Source: Limonium bicolor
Lineage: Eukaryota; Streptophyta; Magnoliopsida; Caryophyllales; Plumbaginaceae
Direction of reading: 5' to 3'
NCBI GenBank assembly: GCA_023374045.1
Contig: CM041776.1
Location: 314,762,722 to 314,826,721 of the forward strand
DNA length: 64,000 nt
Numbering within the stretch: position 1 is the stretch's first letter; each line of letters begins with the position of its first letter. The translations under genes were made by a program, and so were the position numbers. This document shows, one piece after another, positions 1-9,745 of the stretch. Below the pieces are notes generated by a model that worked only from the letters and a program-made list of their open reading frames with translations, ran no database searches and was not told the DNA's origin.

Positions 1-420
1 TATCATCCATGCAAGAAAAAAATCCAGCTATAGTCGGCGTATATGTCTTTGGTGATCGGTTGAACAACTTTTTTCTTAAAAAAACTCTGTTATGAATGAA
101 TCATGGAATGGCATATGTCCTCCAGCACTGTGACAGTGAAAGAGGGTACAATCAATAAGTCAAGCGATATGTAAAAAAGCAAAAATGGGCTAATATGCAA
201 AAATGAGCCCTTATTTAAAAACCAGCCACACACTTGTTTGCGTGGGTAGATTAGAAGAAGCCAGCACTATTTGTTGGCAGTGAGAAAGAAGCAGAGGAAT
301 TGAAGAGACCGATCGAGTAATTATTTCTTGTACGGGAGTTGGTTGGATGTGCCTGTCTGCCTTAAATTTTAATGCAGGGCAGGGACGGGACATTTTGTTG
401 TATTTATTTGAACATTCATG

Positions 421-484
421 CCACTATACCACTATACCACTATACCACTATACCACTATACCACTATACCACTATACCACTACC
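421..484. repeat. 8-bp minisatellite (ACTATACC)n
   Basis: About eight perfect head-to-tail copies of an 8-bp unit (CCACTATA / ACTATACC register) are read directly, ending at CCACTACCAG. The perfection of the copies suggests recent expansion by slippage and a likely length polymorphism. An open frame across it is an artefact of the repeat. Confidence 0.95.
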
Positions 485-1313
485 AGTATGTACTAACGTC
501 ACAAATAAAATAGCTCAGGAGATGTTACAAACTACTACTACTATTTATTGTGTCTACCAATATAATTATATAAGACCGCATAATTTGAGTTGGTTTGTGG
601 ATTATTAGTTTGGTTTATCTGTTAAATTCACTCTTTTAGATGTATTATAGGCTGAGTAACATTTACCATATTTAAAATAACATTAAGTGACCTGAGTTAG
701 CTTCCTTTATACTGTTTTTATTAGTTGTAAACTAAAATCAGTGGGAGAAGCCTGAATTTTGTTTTGGAGCGTCGGCAAAAAAATGTATACACTATCATTA
801 TTTGTAATGAAATCAATGTATATAATATTCTAATTTTTAAATGAATAATTTAACTATTTTTCTTTAATAAAATCGTTACACTTTTTATGCATCAAAAATA
901 ATTTAATAGCAAAAATTACAAACAGATTAAAGTGTTTTAAAAGTTTTTTTTCCATCTTGGTATTTTCAGTGTTATACCTCGTAAAATTTTACCTCATAAC
1001 CTGATTTTGATATCCTACTTCTTCCTTCATTCATGTCACATCTATTTTTTTCACTCTTATGTGTCTCATTCTTGCCACATCTATTTTTTCACTCTTTTAT
1101 GTTTTTATTTCTTTCATGTCTATATTTTACCCAATTTCATGTAATAATATGTATTAACCGATTTCAAATATTTTAAATATAAAGTTGTGAATATAGTTGT
1201 TCTTGATCTAAAAGATTAAGACCTTATTAAATGCTGGTTATCAAATTTTATAAGAGTATATTTAATTATATTATCAAATTTTGAATAATTGAAAGTTACT
1301 CCTTTAATATAAG

Positions 1314-1341
1314 ATATATATATATATATATATATATATAT
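1314..1341. repeat. (AT)n microsatellite
   Basis: An uninterrupted AT dinucleotide run of about 14 units lies in AT-rich DNA. It is an ordinary slippage-prone microsatellite. Confidence 0.95.
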
Positions 1342-1997
1342 GGTTCATTAATAACAAAAAATATTAGGTAAAAAATTAGTAAAAGAAATTATATAAAATA
1401 GTGAATTACCCGATGTCAAGATATTAAAATAAATAACACATTTATAATCAGTTAAAAATTATCACATAAAAATTTAGAACACAATATCCCCTTTACGCCC
1501 CCTCTGGCTGAAATAATCCATCACACACAATCATGAATCAGTTCAAAAACTCTAAACTAAAAACAACAATATATTAATTTTTTACACAATCATCTAATTT
1601 TAAAACCAATCATCAATCTGTATCATTCTTTATCAGTTAACAGCTATCAGCTCTCAAAACGTAAAAAATATAAAGCCTAAATATGGAAGTAACAAAGCTT
1701 GAATATTAAGCTCCCAAACCCATGAGGCACGGCTCAAACCATCCACAACAATTTTTAGGGCTGTCTTACCAAAATAAAAGAATATGTAGTAAGAGGGTAA
1801 CTCTGAAAATTCAATCACTTTGCTCGGTAGTTGCCATGGAAAGAATTAAAGAAGAGACAGTGAGAGTCTCGAGAGAAGCAGACTCAGAAAGAGAGAATGA
1901 ATGAATGACTTAATTCTTACTAATTACTAATTCTGTGTGTGAAATAGATTAGTAGAGCAAGGCTACTGGTAACTACAGGGACGGTTCTATAACGTTC

Positions 1998-2238
1998 TAC
2001 TCCATCCATCTCTAATTGACCTTCTCCTTTACTATTTGGGCATGTCGTTTGACTTCAATATTTAACATATAAGATAACATAATTTTATAAATCTAAGTAT
2101 TGCAATGGAATCCTTATATGAAAAATTATATGTTGTAGAAATTTGTTTTCTAAAATTATTTTATCTTATATATTTAATATGGAAATGGAAAAACATGTCA
2201 AAAAGCAAACAGGAGGTCAATTAGGGACGGAGCGAGTA
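1998..2238. mobile_element. Stowaway-like MITE (copy A)
   Basis: A ~241-bp element is bounded by TA on both sides, the Tc1/mariner target duplication. Its left end reads TACTCCATCCATCTCTAATT. The right end is the imperfect reverse complement, finishing GGGACGGAGCGAGTA. The CTCCNTCCGTCYC terminal inverted repeat is typical of plant Stowaway MITEs. The interior (CATGTCGTTTGA, CAATATTTAACATATAAG) is shared with the element at 2848-3089 read on the opposite strand. It is non-coding and would need a mariner transposase in trans. Confidence 0.88.
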
Positions 2239-2847
2239 GAAAACTTAAGAAATGGAAATTGGAAAAAAAAGTATGGAGAAGGAAACTAGAAATGGAAACT
2301 AAAGAAATGAAAATAAGAGTAAAGGAACTAGAAAGAGGAACTAATCATAGTATAAAGTAACGGTAACAGTGTGAGATTTTAACTTAAGAGTTATGTTTTA
2401 ACACAATATGACTTATGAGGAGAGAGGATAAAATCACAATATCTTGAAAGTTGCTCTTATTACTGGATCCAAGAGCCCAACTCATCTCTCAAATTTCTCA
2501 GCCCCGCCCATAGCCTCTATGCAACACATTGAATATTTCTTGATTCTAGATCAAAAAATCATGATCATAAGTTAAAAAAAATCATGATCATAAGTCAATT
2601 TTTTTAAAATTCTTCAATCCCATTCAACCCATTTTTAAGCAAATTATAATCTCATAGTATTAATTAACAATTCAATTATTGAAACATGCATGTACACAGT
2701 ACACCTATAAATGTCATGCATGACAGTAAATATAGTTAATAAAAAATTAAACATGTAGAAAGACCGGTAGTTTCGTTTTCGAACGACACTCGCGAAGGGT
2801 AGAGAAAGAGATGCGAGGGTTCAATTATTCTTTGGACTGCTTTTTTA
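2239..2847. other. Intergenic, no recognised feature
   Basis: AT-rich sequence between two related MITEs. A short duplicated phrase (AAATCATGATCATAAGT, near 2556-2597) is visible. No coding potential or family match was recognised. Confidence 0.5.
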
Positions 2848-3089
2848 TACTACCTCCGTCCCAGTTTGAGTGTCCTGTTTGCTTTTTGGCACATTTTTCC
2901 ATTTCAATATTAAACATATAAGATAAAATAATTTTATAAAATAAATTTCTATAACATATAGTTTTTCATATAAGCTTTCTATTGTAAAACTTAGATTTGT
3001 AAAATTATACTATCTTATATGTTAAATATTGAAATCAAACGACATGTCCAAATAGTAAACGAGACAGTCAAAGCGAGACGGAGAGAGTA
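2848..3089. mobile_element. Stowaway-like MITE (copy B, inverted relative to A)
   Basis: A ~242-bp element flanked by TA. The left end TACTACCTCCGTCCCAGTTT pairs with a right end finishing GAGACGGAGAGAGTA. Reverse-complemented, it aligns along its whole length with the MITE at 1998-2238, so the two are members of one family in opposite orientation about 600 bp apart. It is non-coding. Confidence 0.9.
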
Positions 3090-3723
3090 ACTGATAAATA
3101 AAGGGTACTTAAGATATAAATTGAAAAGTATAAAAAATACATAAATTATGAGTACTATCCTCTTAACTTTGGCATGACTCATATTCATTTTATAATTTGT
3201 TATTTTCATTTTTGTCATAGTTTTCTTTATGCATGGGTTGAGTCAGATCGATAGGTTTAGGTGGGACGTCAGATTAAATATGTAGACCCCAGCCCCCCTC
3301 TCATCAATAAAAAACAAAACAATTTTTCAAAAAAAAAAAACAGTTGGTAAACATTTACTCCAACCATTAGTGGGGACTGCGCAATTTGACTTGTGAAGTA
3401 CAGAAACAAGGCTTCATCAAATTAATTTCAATACCCATGCAAGTATCCTTTAAATACATAAATCTGCGTACTATACTTGCGGCAATCTGATGCATATATG
3501 CAAACATACGACAGTCATGGCTCTCCTTTTCTTTTTGCTAGAAGTAGATCGAAAGGGAAGCTAGCATATAGTTTTACATGCATACATGCTCTCCTGTGTA
3601 TGAAGTAAATGGAGGGTGTGAGGGAGAGGAACCCCTCTTGAAGCCCATTAATACCAGAAGGACAACAATTCAAGGAAAGAATAATTATGAGCTAGTGGAT
3701 GGGGTGACGGATGATGAAGTGAA
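3090..3723. other. Region upstream of the WSD1-like pseudogene
   Basis: Non-coding up to about 3600. From about 3620 a frame reading EEPLLKPINTRR...DGVTDDEV looks like an acyltransferase N-terminal leader. It is out of register by one base with the frame that begins at 3724 (AELLSPWSKGFHEPDFD), so the true start codon and any promoter cannot be fixed. No convincing TATA box was chosen. Confidence 0.45.
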
Positions 3724-4682
3724 GTGGCAGAACTCTTGAGCCCGTGGTCCAAGGGTTTTCACGAGCCAGATTTTGATATACACACACTGGTACCACTGGG
3801 ATTAAAGAGTTTGATTGATGAAAGCGATGCAAAAGAATTGGCAACTCAATTGGTGATGAAACACCCCCGTTTCACCAGTGCCTTGGTTTGTATACTGGTG
3901 ATCTTTCCTTTCAATAATAAACTTCACACTTGTTATGATAAGATTATTAAATTGTCTAAATGATATTTGTAAACTGCAATTATGTCAAATTGTTCTCATT
4001 TTACAATGTTTTGTATCTATGAATCCTACATGGTTAATTAATCGGTTTTTTTCATCTTGGAGACCCTAGTAAAGGAGAAGAACTCAGATGGATAAAAATA
4101 AAAAAGGTGGACTTAGATTACCATGTCAAAGTTCCACCCATCGATCCTCACATCATTCCTGGTTCTAAGATGGCTGATAAGATAGAAGACTACATCTACA
4201 GCTTAAGCAAGACGAGTCTTGACAAATCAAGGCCTTTATGGGACTTACACATACTCAAACTCAAGACTAGCTCAAATGAAAAACGGTTTGGAATTTTCCG
4301 TCTCCACCACTCACTTGGAGATGGGATTTCTCACATGTCCTTCCTCCTTTCTTGATCCCGCAAAGTTTCGGATCCTGCAGCTCTTCCCACGATCCCCATG
4401 AGTAATAAGAAGGAAAAGATCAAGTTAGGAAGTGATCATGGTGGTGTTGAGTTGCTGGAAGGTTTTGATGTTGTTATGGTGGGTTTTGGTGTTACTTTGG
4501 AATACAAGTGTGGATGTTTTGATGTTCTTTGCGACGTCATTTTTCTTGAAAGATACAGACACTCCAATCAGGGGGAGACTAAGGACAGTTTGACACCTAG
4601 AAGAGTGGTGTATAGAATTAGCTTGAATGATATCAAGCTAATAATGAACTCGATGAATGCGGTACTTGATGCACTATTTATG

Positions 4683-5069
4683 TGTGGAAATAGTCCATCC
4701 CACATCGTGGGTTTGGAAATCAAGGAGCACTCCTTTTATTATAAAAGGAAGTGTTCCTTCTCCTTTCTCTTCATCCCTTCAACAAACAACTTATTATATA
4801 GTTAAGTTGTATTGTCTTCTCTCTCTATTTCTGAAGTAATAGCAAAATCAGTTATAGTTCCGGTGTTTTCTTTATAGCTTTATCTAGCAGCTATTGTGGG
4901 TAATTTTGTAGTGCTTTATTGTGCTAAGAAATTACAGTCAGGAAATTCTGTCTAAGGAAGTGATTCTTAAGCGGGACCATTGTGACCCTACCATGACCTG
5001 GGAATTTTCCTGTACGGAGTGATTTTCTAGTACAATAATTTACTCTCTTACCCAGTCGCTTCCGCAACA
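4683..5069 (+). repeat. 5' LTR of the Copia element
   Basis: 387 bp, starting TGTGGAAATAGTCC and ending TTCCGCAACA. It contains a TATA-like box TATAAAA at 4740-4746 ahead of a pyrimidine-rich stretch, the likely U3 promoter. It matches 18560-18947 except for about 7 base changes and one T in a T run. Confidence 0.96.
4740..4746 (+). promoter_or_regulatory. TATA-like box in the Copia 5' LTR
   Basis: TATAAAA, preserved in the 3' LTR at 18617-18623. Position about 57 bp into the LTR is plausible for a short U3 region. The role is inferred from position and motif only. Confidence 0.5.
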
Positions 5070-5071
5070 AG

Positions 5072-5084
5072 TGGTATCAGAGCC
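5072..5084 (+). other. Copia primer-binding site (tRNA-iMet)
   Basis: TGGTATCAGAGCC, the usual plant retrotransposon primer site complementary to the 3' end of initiator methionine tRNA, 2 bp downstream of the 5' LTR. Confidence 0.93.
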
Positions 5085-5182
5085 CAGGTTCTGTCTTAGT
5101 ATGCTCTGTGGTTGCAGCTAGGATGATCTTCCACATCAGAAAAGCGTTTCTTTGTTCAGTTGATACGTCGTAGCGCTGCTAG

Positions 5183-6033
5183 ATGAAAATTGGAGCAGGA
5201 ATGGAGGATCCCAAATTAAAGACCCCGGAGACAGCGTCATCAACTTCCTCGTCATCGATTTGGACAAGAAGGGTGATGACTAATGCTAAGTTTTCGGTGG
5301 AGACATTTGATGGTACGGGCCATTTCGGCATGTGGCAATGCGAAGTCCAAGACGCTCTCTTTCAGCAAGGTCTTGACATCGCCATTGAAGAGACAAGACT
5401 GGAAGACATTCAAGAGAAGGAATGGGAGACCATGAATCGAGCAGCTTGTGGTACAATTCGCTCCTGCCTGTCGAGAGAACAAAAATATGTGTTCTCTAAA
5501 GAAAAATCTGCATGGAAATTGTGGAGGGCATTGGAGGAAAATTCATGAAGAAGAGCAGTCAGAATAAGCTTTTTATGAAGAAAAGGCTATTCCGCTTTTC
5601 TTATGTTTCGGGGACCAAAATGAATAACCACATCACCAGTTTCAATCAACTAGTAGCTGATTTGGTAAACTTGGATGTGGCATTCAATGATGAAGACTTG
5701 GCCTTAATGTTACTGGGATCTCTTCCTGATGAGTATGAGTTTCTGGAAGCAACTCTACTCCATGGGAAGGACGATGTCTCTCTGAAGGATGTCACTGCAG
5801 CACTGTACAGCCATGAATTGAGAAGAAAAGAAAAGAGGGTTGGTACTGATGAAGCAGCAGAAGCATTAGTGATGGGAGATCGTTCTTCCACTCAGAAAAA
5901 GGGGAAGAAAGGATGGTCAAAACCGAAAACCAAGCTCGGCAAAGATGAATGCGCCCTTTGTCGAGAAAAGGGACATTGGAAGAAGACTGTCCAAAATAGA
6001 AGAAAGGCAAGGCTGTTCAAGATGCATGTGTAG
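5183..6033 (+). pseudogene. Copia gag (UBN2-type capsid and degraded zinc knuckle)
   Basis: The capsid protein packages element RNA into cytoplasmic particles. The frame opens at 5183; KFSVETFDGTGHFGMW (~5288-5335) is the typical gag start of plant Copia. A frame change near 5515-5548 moves to the frame ending at 6033, which carries the rest of the UBN2 region (NHITSFNQLVADL, LALMLLGSLPDEYEFLEATLL). The zinc knuckle begins CALCREKGHWKK, but a second shift at about 5987 removes its last Cys, and stops follow before the protease. So gag and pol, normally one frame in this family, are separated here. Confidence 0.9.
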
Positions 6034-6065
6034 CTGAATACGACAGCTAAGGATCAGGACTATCT

Positions 6066-8952
6066 TTGGTGGCATCGACTTCAAAAATTAACCAGGATGA
6101 GTGGATTCTGGATTCAGGAGCAACCTACCATATGTCACCCATTCGAGATTGGTTCTTTGATTACAAAGAACTAAAGGGTGGAACCGTTTTGATGGGAGAC
6201 AATAGCCCATGCAAAACAATTGGTATAGGCTCAATCAAGTTGAAGAACCATGAAGGATCAACCAGAGTTTTAAGAGAAGTTCGGCATGTTCCAAACTTGA
6301 CCAAAAATCTCATTTCTCTGGGACAATTGGAGTCGAAAAGATTCTTATGGGCCGCTAAAGATGGGGTTCTAAAGGTCGTTTCCGGAGCATTGACGGTGAT
6401 AAAAGGCACCAGAAGGAGTAATCTGTATTACTACGAGGGGAGTACAGTAGTAGGAACAACAGCAGTTGTGTCGGCTCCCAAGGAGAACGGTGACTCTCAG
6501 TTGTGGCACATGCGACTGGGGCATGCTGGAGAGAAATCCTTACAGATTCTTGCAAGATCGTTGAAATTGTGTGTGAAGTCTTGTAAAATAAACTTCTGTG
6601 AGCATTGTGTTCTCGGGAAGCAAAAGAGATTGAAGTTTGGCACTGTCATCCATAATACGAAGGGTATTTTGGATTATGTCCATTCTGACGTTTGGGGACC
6701 CGCCAAGACACCTTCCTTGAGTGGGAACCGCTACTATGTGACCTTCGTGGATGATTTTTCTCGAAGGGTTTGGGTGTATGCCATGAAGACTAAGGATGAA
6801 GTGATGGGGATCTTCCTAACATGGAAGAAGACGGTCGAGACGCAAATAGGTCGAAGGATCAAGTATCTCCGGACAGATAATGGGGGAGAGTACAAGAGTG
6901 ATCCATTCTTGAAGGTTTGCAAAGACGCGGGAATTGTCCGACACTTCACAGTCAGGGAAACACCGCAATAGAATGGAGTGGCAGAGCGAATGAACCGAAC
7001 ATTGCTGGAGAAGGTTCGGTGCATGTTGTCAAATGCTGGGCTGGGCAGACAATTTTGGGCAGAGGCGGTAACATATTGCAGCCATATTGTGAACCGGTTA
7101 CCGTCATCGGCTATTGGTGGAAAGACACCGCTTGAGGCATGGTCTGGAAAACCAGCTACTGATTATAGTTCTTTGCGAGTGTTTGGTTCTGTGGCTTACT
7201 ACCATGTGAAGGAATCAAAATTAGACCCAATGGCAAATAAGGCTCTATTTATAGGGATTGCGTCTGGGGTAAAGGGATACCGATTGTGGTGTCTAGAAGC
7301 AAATAAGACAATCATTAGCAGAGATGTTACCTTTGATGAATCTGCGTTGTGGCAGAAGGTGACAGTAGACTCCATTCAGACAGAGGGAACTCAGAAGCAG
7401 GTGGAGAAAGCACCAAAGAAGGTGGAGTTCAAGAAGGAGATATTTGTAAACCGATTGGTTGGAGATGATAGTGACTCTCAAGGAGTAGATGAGTCAAATG
7501 AGGAAGCTCCAACAGCAGAATCAGATCCGATTGCAGAAGAAAGACCCAGAAGAGAGATCCGCAAACCTGCTCGTTATGCGGATATGGTGGCTTATGCACT
7601 TCCAGTTGTAGATGAAGGGGTACCACCGACTTTCCAAGAAGCAAATCAAAACTCGGAAAGTAAGGAGTGGAAAGGTGTCATGGAAGAAGAAATGAATTCT
7701 CTTCACAAGAACAACACGTGGAAGTTGGCACAACTACCAAAGGGCAAGAAGGCAATTGGTTGCAAATGGGTGTTTGCAAAGAAAGAAGGAACTTCAGGTG
7801 AAAACAGTGTCCGCTACAAGGCTAGATTGGTGGCCAAAGGGTACGCACAGAAGGAGGGAATTGATTACCATGAGGTATTTTCTCCAGTAGTGAAACATTC
7901 CTCCATCAGAATTATGTTGGCGTTAGTAGCTGAGCTAAATTTGGAATTAGCCCAACTTGATGTGAAGACCGCGTTCTTACATGGCGATCTGGAGGAAGAG
8001 ATCTATATGGCTCAACCAGAGGATTTAAGGTTCGTGGTAAAGAAAATTGGGTTTGTAAGTTGAACAAATCATTGTACGGGCTGAAGCAGTCTCCAAGGCA
8101 ATGGTACAAACGATTTGATTTGTTTATGAAAGGGCAGAGGTACACAAGAAGCAAATATGACCACTGTGTATATTTGCGCAAGCTACATGATGGGTCTTAC
8201 ATCTACCTACTCTTGTACGTTGATGACATGCTAATAGCTTCAAAGAATCAGTCAGATATTGATAGATTGAAGGCTCAATTAGCTCAAGAGTTTGAGATGA
8301 AAGACTTGGGAGAAGCCAAGAAGATTCTCGGGATGGAGATTAGCAGAGACAGAAGGAATGGCAAGCTTTGTTTGTCTCAGAAGCAATATCTGAAGAAGGT
8401 GCTACAACGTTTTGGTATTAACGACAATACAAAACCTGTGAGTACCCCGCTTGCTCCTCATTTGAAGCTTAGTGTCCAATTATCTCCAAAGACTAAAGAA
8501 GATATAGACTATATGGCTAGAGTCCCATATGCAGAAGCAGTTGGTAGCTTAATGTATGTCATGGTGTGTACAAGGCCCGACATTTCACAAGCAGTTGGAG
8601 TTGTGAGCAGATATATGCATGATCCTGGCAGAGATCATTGGCAAGCTGTGAAATGGATTTTACGATATATTCAAGGTACTGTGGATATTGGTCTGCTATT
8701 TGAGAAGGATGTTACAGGTGGTCCAAATGTGGTTGGATATTGTGATTCCGACTATGCTGGTGATATGGATAAGCGACGATCTACTACTGGTTACTTGTTT
8801 ACTTTAGCCAAGGCACCAGTAAGTTGGAAATCTACCTTGCAGTCTACTGTTGCTTTGTCTACGACTGAGGCGGAGTACATGGCTCTGACAGAGGCTGTGA
8901 AGGAAGGTATTTGGCTTCATGGGTGGCTTAAAGACTTGGGAGTTGGTCAGAG
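6066..8952 (+). pseudogene. Copia pol: protease, integrase, reverse transcriptase, 5' part of RNase H
   Basis: The aspartic protease motif is DSGATYHMSP. The GAG-pre-integrase region follows (LWHMRLGHAGEKSL with an H...CEHC zinc finger). The integrase core has DVWGPAKTPS, FVDDFSRRVWVY and LRTDNGGEYKS. The Copia-type reverse transcriptase has FSPVVKHSSIR, AQLDVKTAFLHGDL and catalytic YVDD in LLLYVDDMLIAS. RNase H begins YCDSDYAGD and ends at LHGWLKDLGVGQ. Lesions: a TAG at 6969-6971 in place of a Gln codon in the TPQ(Q)NGVAERMNR motif, and a one-base loss near 8022 after QPE that shifts the frame until 8060. Reading then stops at the CACTA insertion at 8953. No functional polyprotein can be made. 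Confidence 0.94.
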
Positions 8953-9380
8953 CACTACTAAAAAAATGGTGATTACCGAGGGAAAATGTCCTCGGAAACA
9001 GCCTAAAATTCGTCGGAAACGTCGATTTCCGAGGACTTTCCGAGGAAAAAATGTTGTCGTAAAGAGGCTCGTCGGAAAAAAAATTTCCGACCAAATATGT
9101 ATCCCTCGGTAATTTCCGAGGAAATGTCCTCGGAACTAGTGTTTCCGACAATTCTTACTACCACTTGATTTTCCGACGGATAAGGAGCTTTACAAGGAAT
9201 TTCCGGGGACAAGTCCTCGTAAATTTCCGAGGAAAAAGTCCTAGGAAATTTCCGAGAGATTCGGTCCTCGAAAATTTCCGAGAGATGCGGTCCTCGGAAT
9301 TTTCCGAGGGAATGTCCTCGGAAAGTAGCAGATCATTTCCTAGAAGAATTCCTTGGAAAGTCCTCGGAAAAAATGCAAAA
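8953..9380. repeat. CACTA-1 left terminal and subterminal repeat array
   Basis: A dense run of CCTCGGAAA and TTTCCGAGG copies, often as inverted pairs a few bases apart (for example 9108-9137, 9224-9248, 9299-9320). Many copies are slightly degenerate. In EnSpm elements, such subterminal repeats are where TNPA protein binds; the role here is inferred from position and repetition. Confidence 0.9.
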
Positions 9381-9671
9381 AAAATAATAATATTCAATAA
9401 TTACACTTCAGCTCTTACAAATCAGAATGTACCTGTAGTATATTATGCAATCTAACACCAGACATCATCATATGAACCACTAGGCATTATCTCACACATT
9501 TATACTAGTACTTCAAATCCAAGATCAATTCAAATATTACACAAATCTTGAGTCAATTGGACTTCATCCAAAAGTTTAGCAACATCCAAAACAGTTTGCC
9601 ATATCCAAAGGTAGGCAATATCCAAAAGTTTATCATATCTAGTACTCACAATATAGACTATCAAACACCAC

Positions 9672-9745
9672 TTAACCCATTCCCATTCCCATTCCTATTC
9701 CTATTCCATTCCCATTCCCATTCCCACTCCCACTCCTTCCACCAT
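9672..9745. repeat. Hexameric (CCCATT)n run in the TNPA C-terminus
   Basis: Imperfect CCCATT/CCTATT/CCCACT hexamers. On the minus strand they code an alternating Gly-Met/Ile/Asn/Ser tail just before the stop. The run is likely length-variable between copies. Confidence 0.85.

Larger units (their letters stand above)
1..1997. other. AT-rich intergenic DNA, no supported gene
   Basis: No gene is supported here. Short open frames around 211-608 and 1722-1904 lack family resemblance, and one of them simply reads through the 8-bp tandem repeat at 421-484. The stretch is AT-rich with poly-A/T tracts and one dinucleotide run. It could be flanking intergenic sequence or very old repeat remnants; nothing more specific can be seen. 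Confidence 0.6.

Noticed and set aside
372..608. 78-residue open frame reading IPLYHYTT repeats
   Set aside because: It is a translation of the 8-bp minisatellite with no family resemblance.
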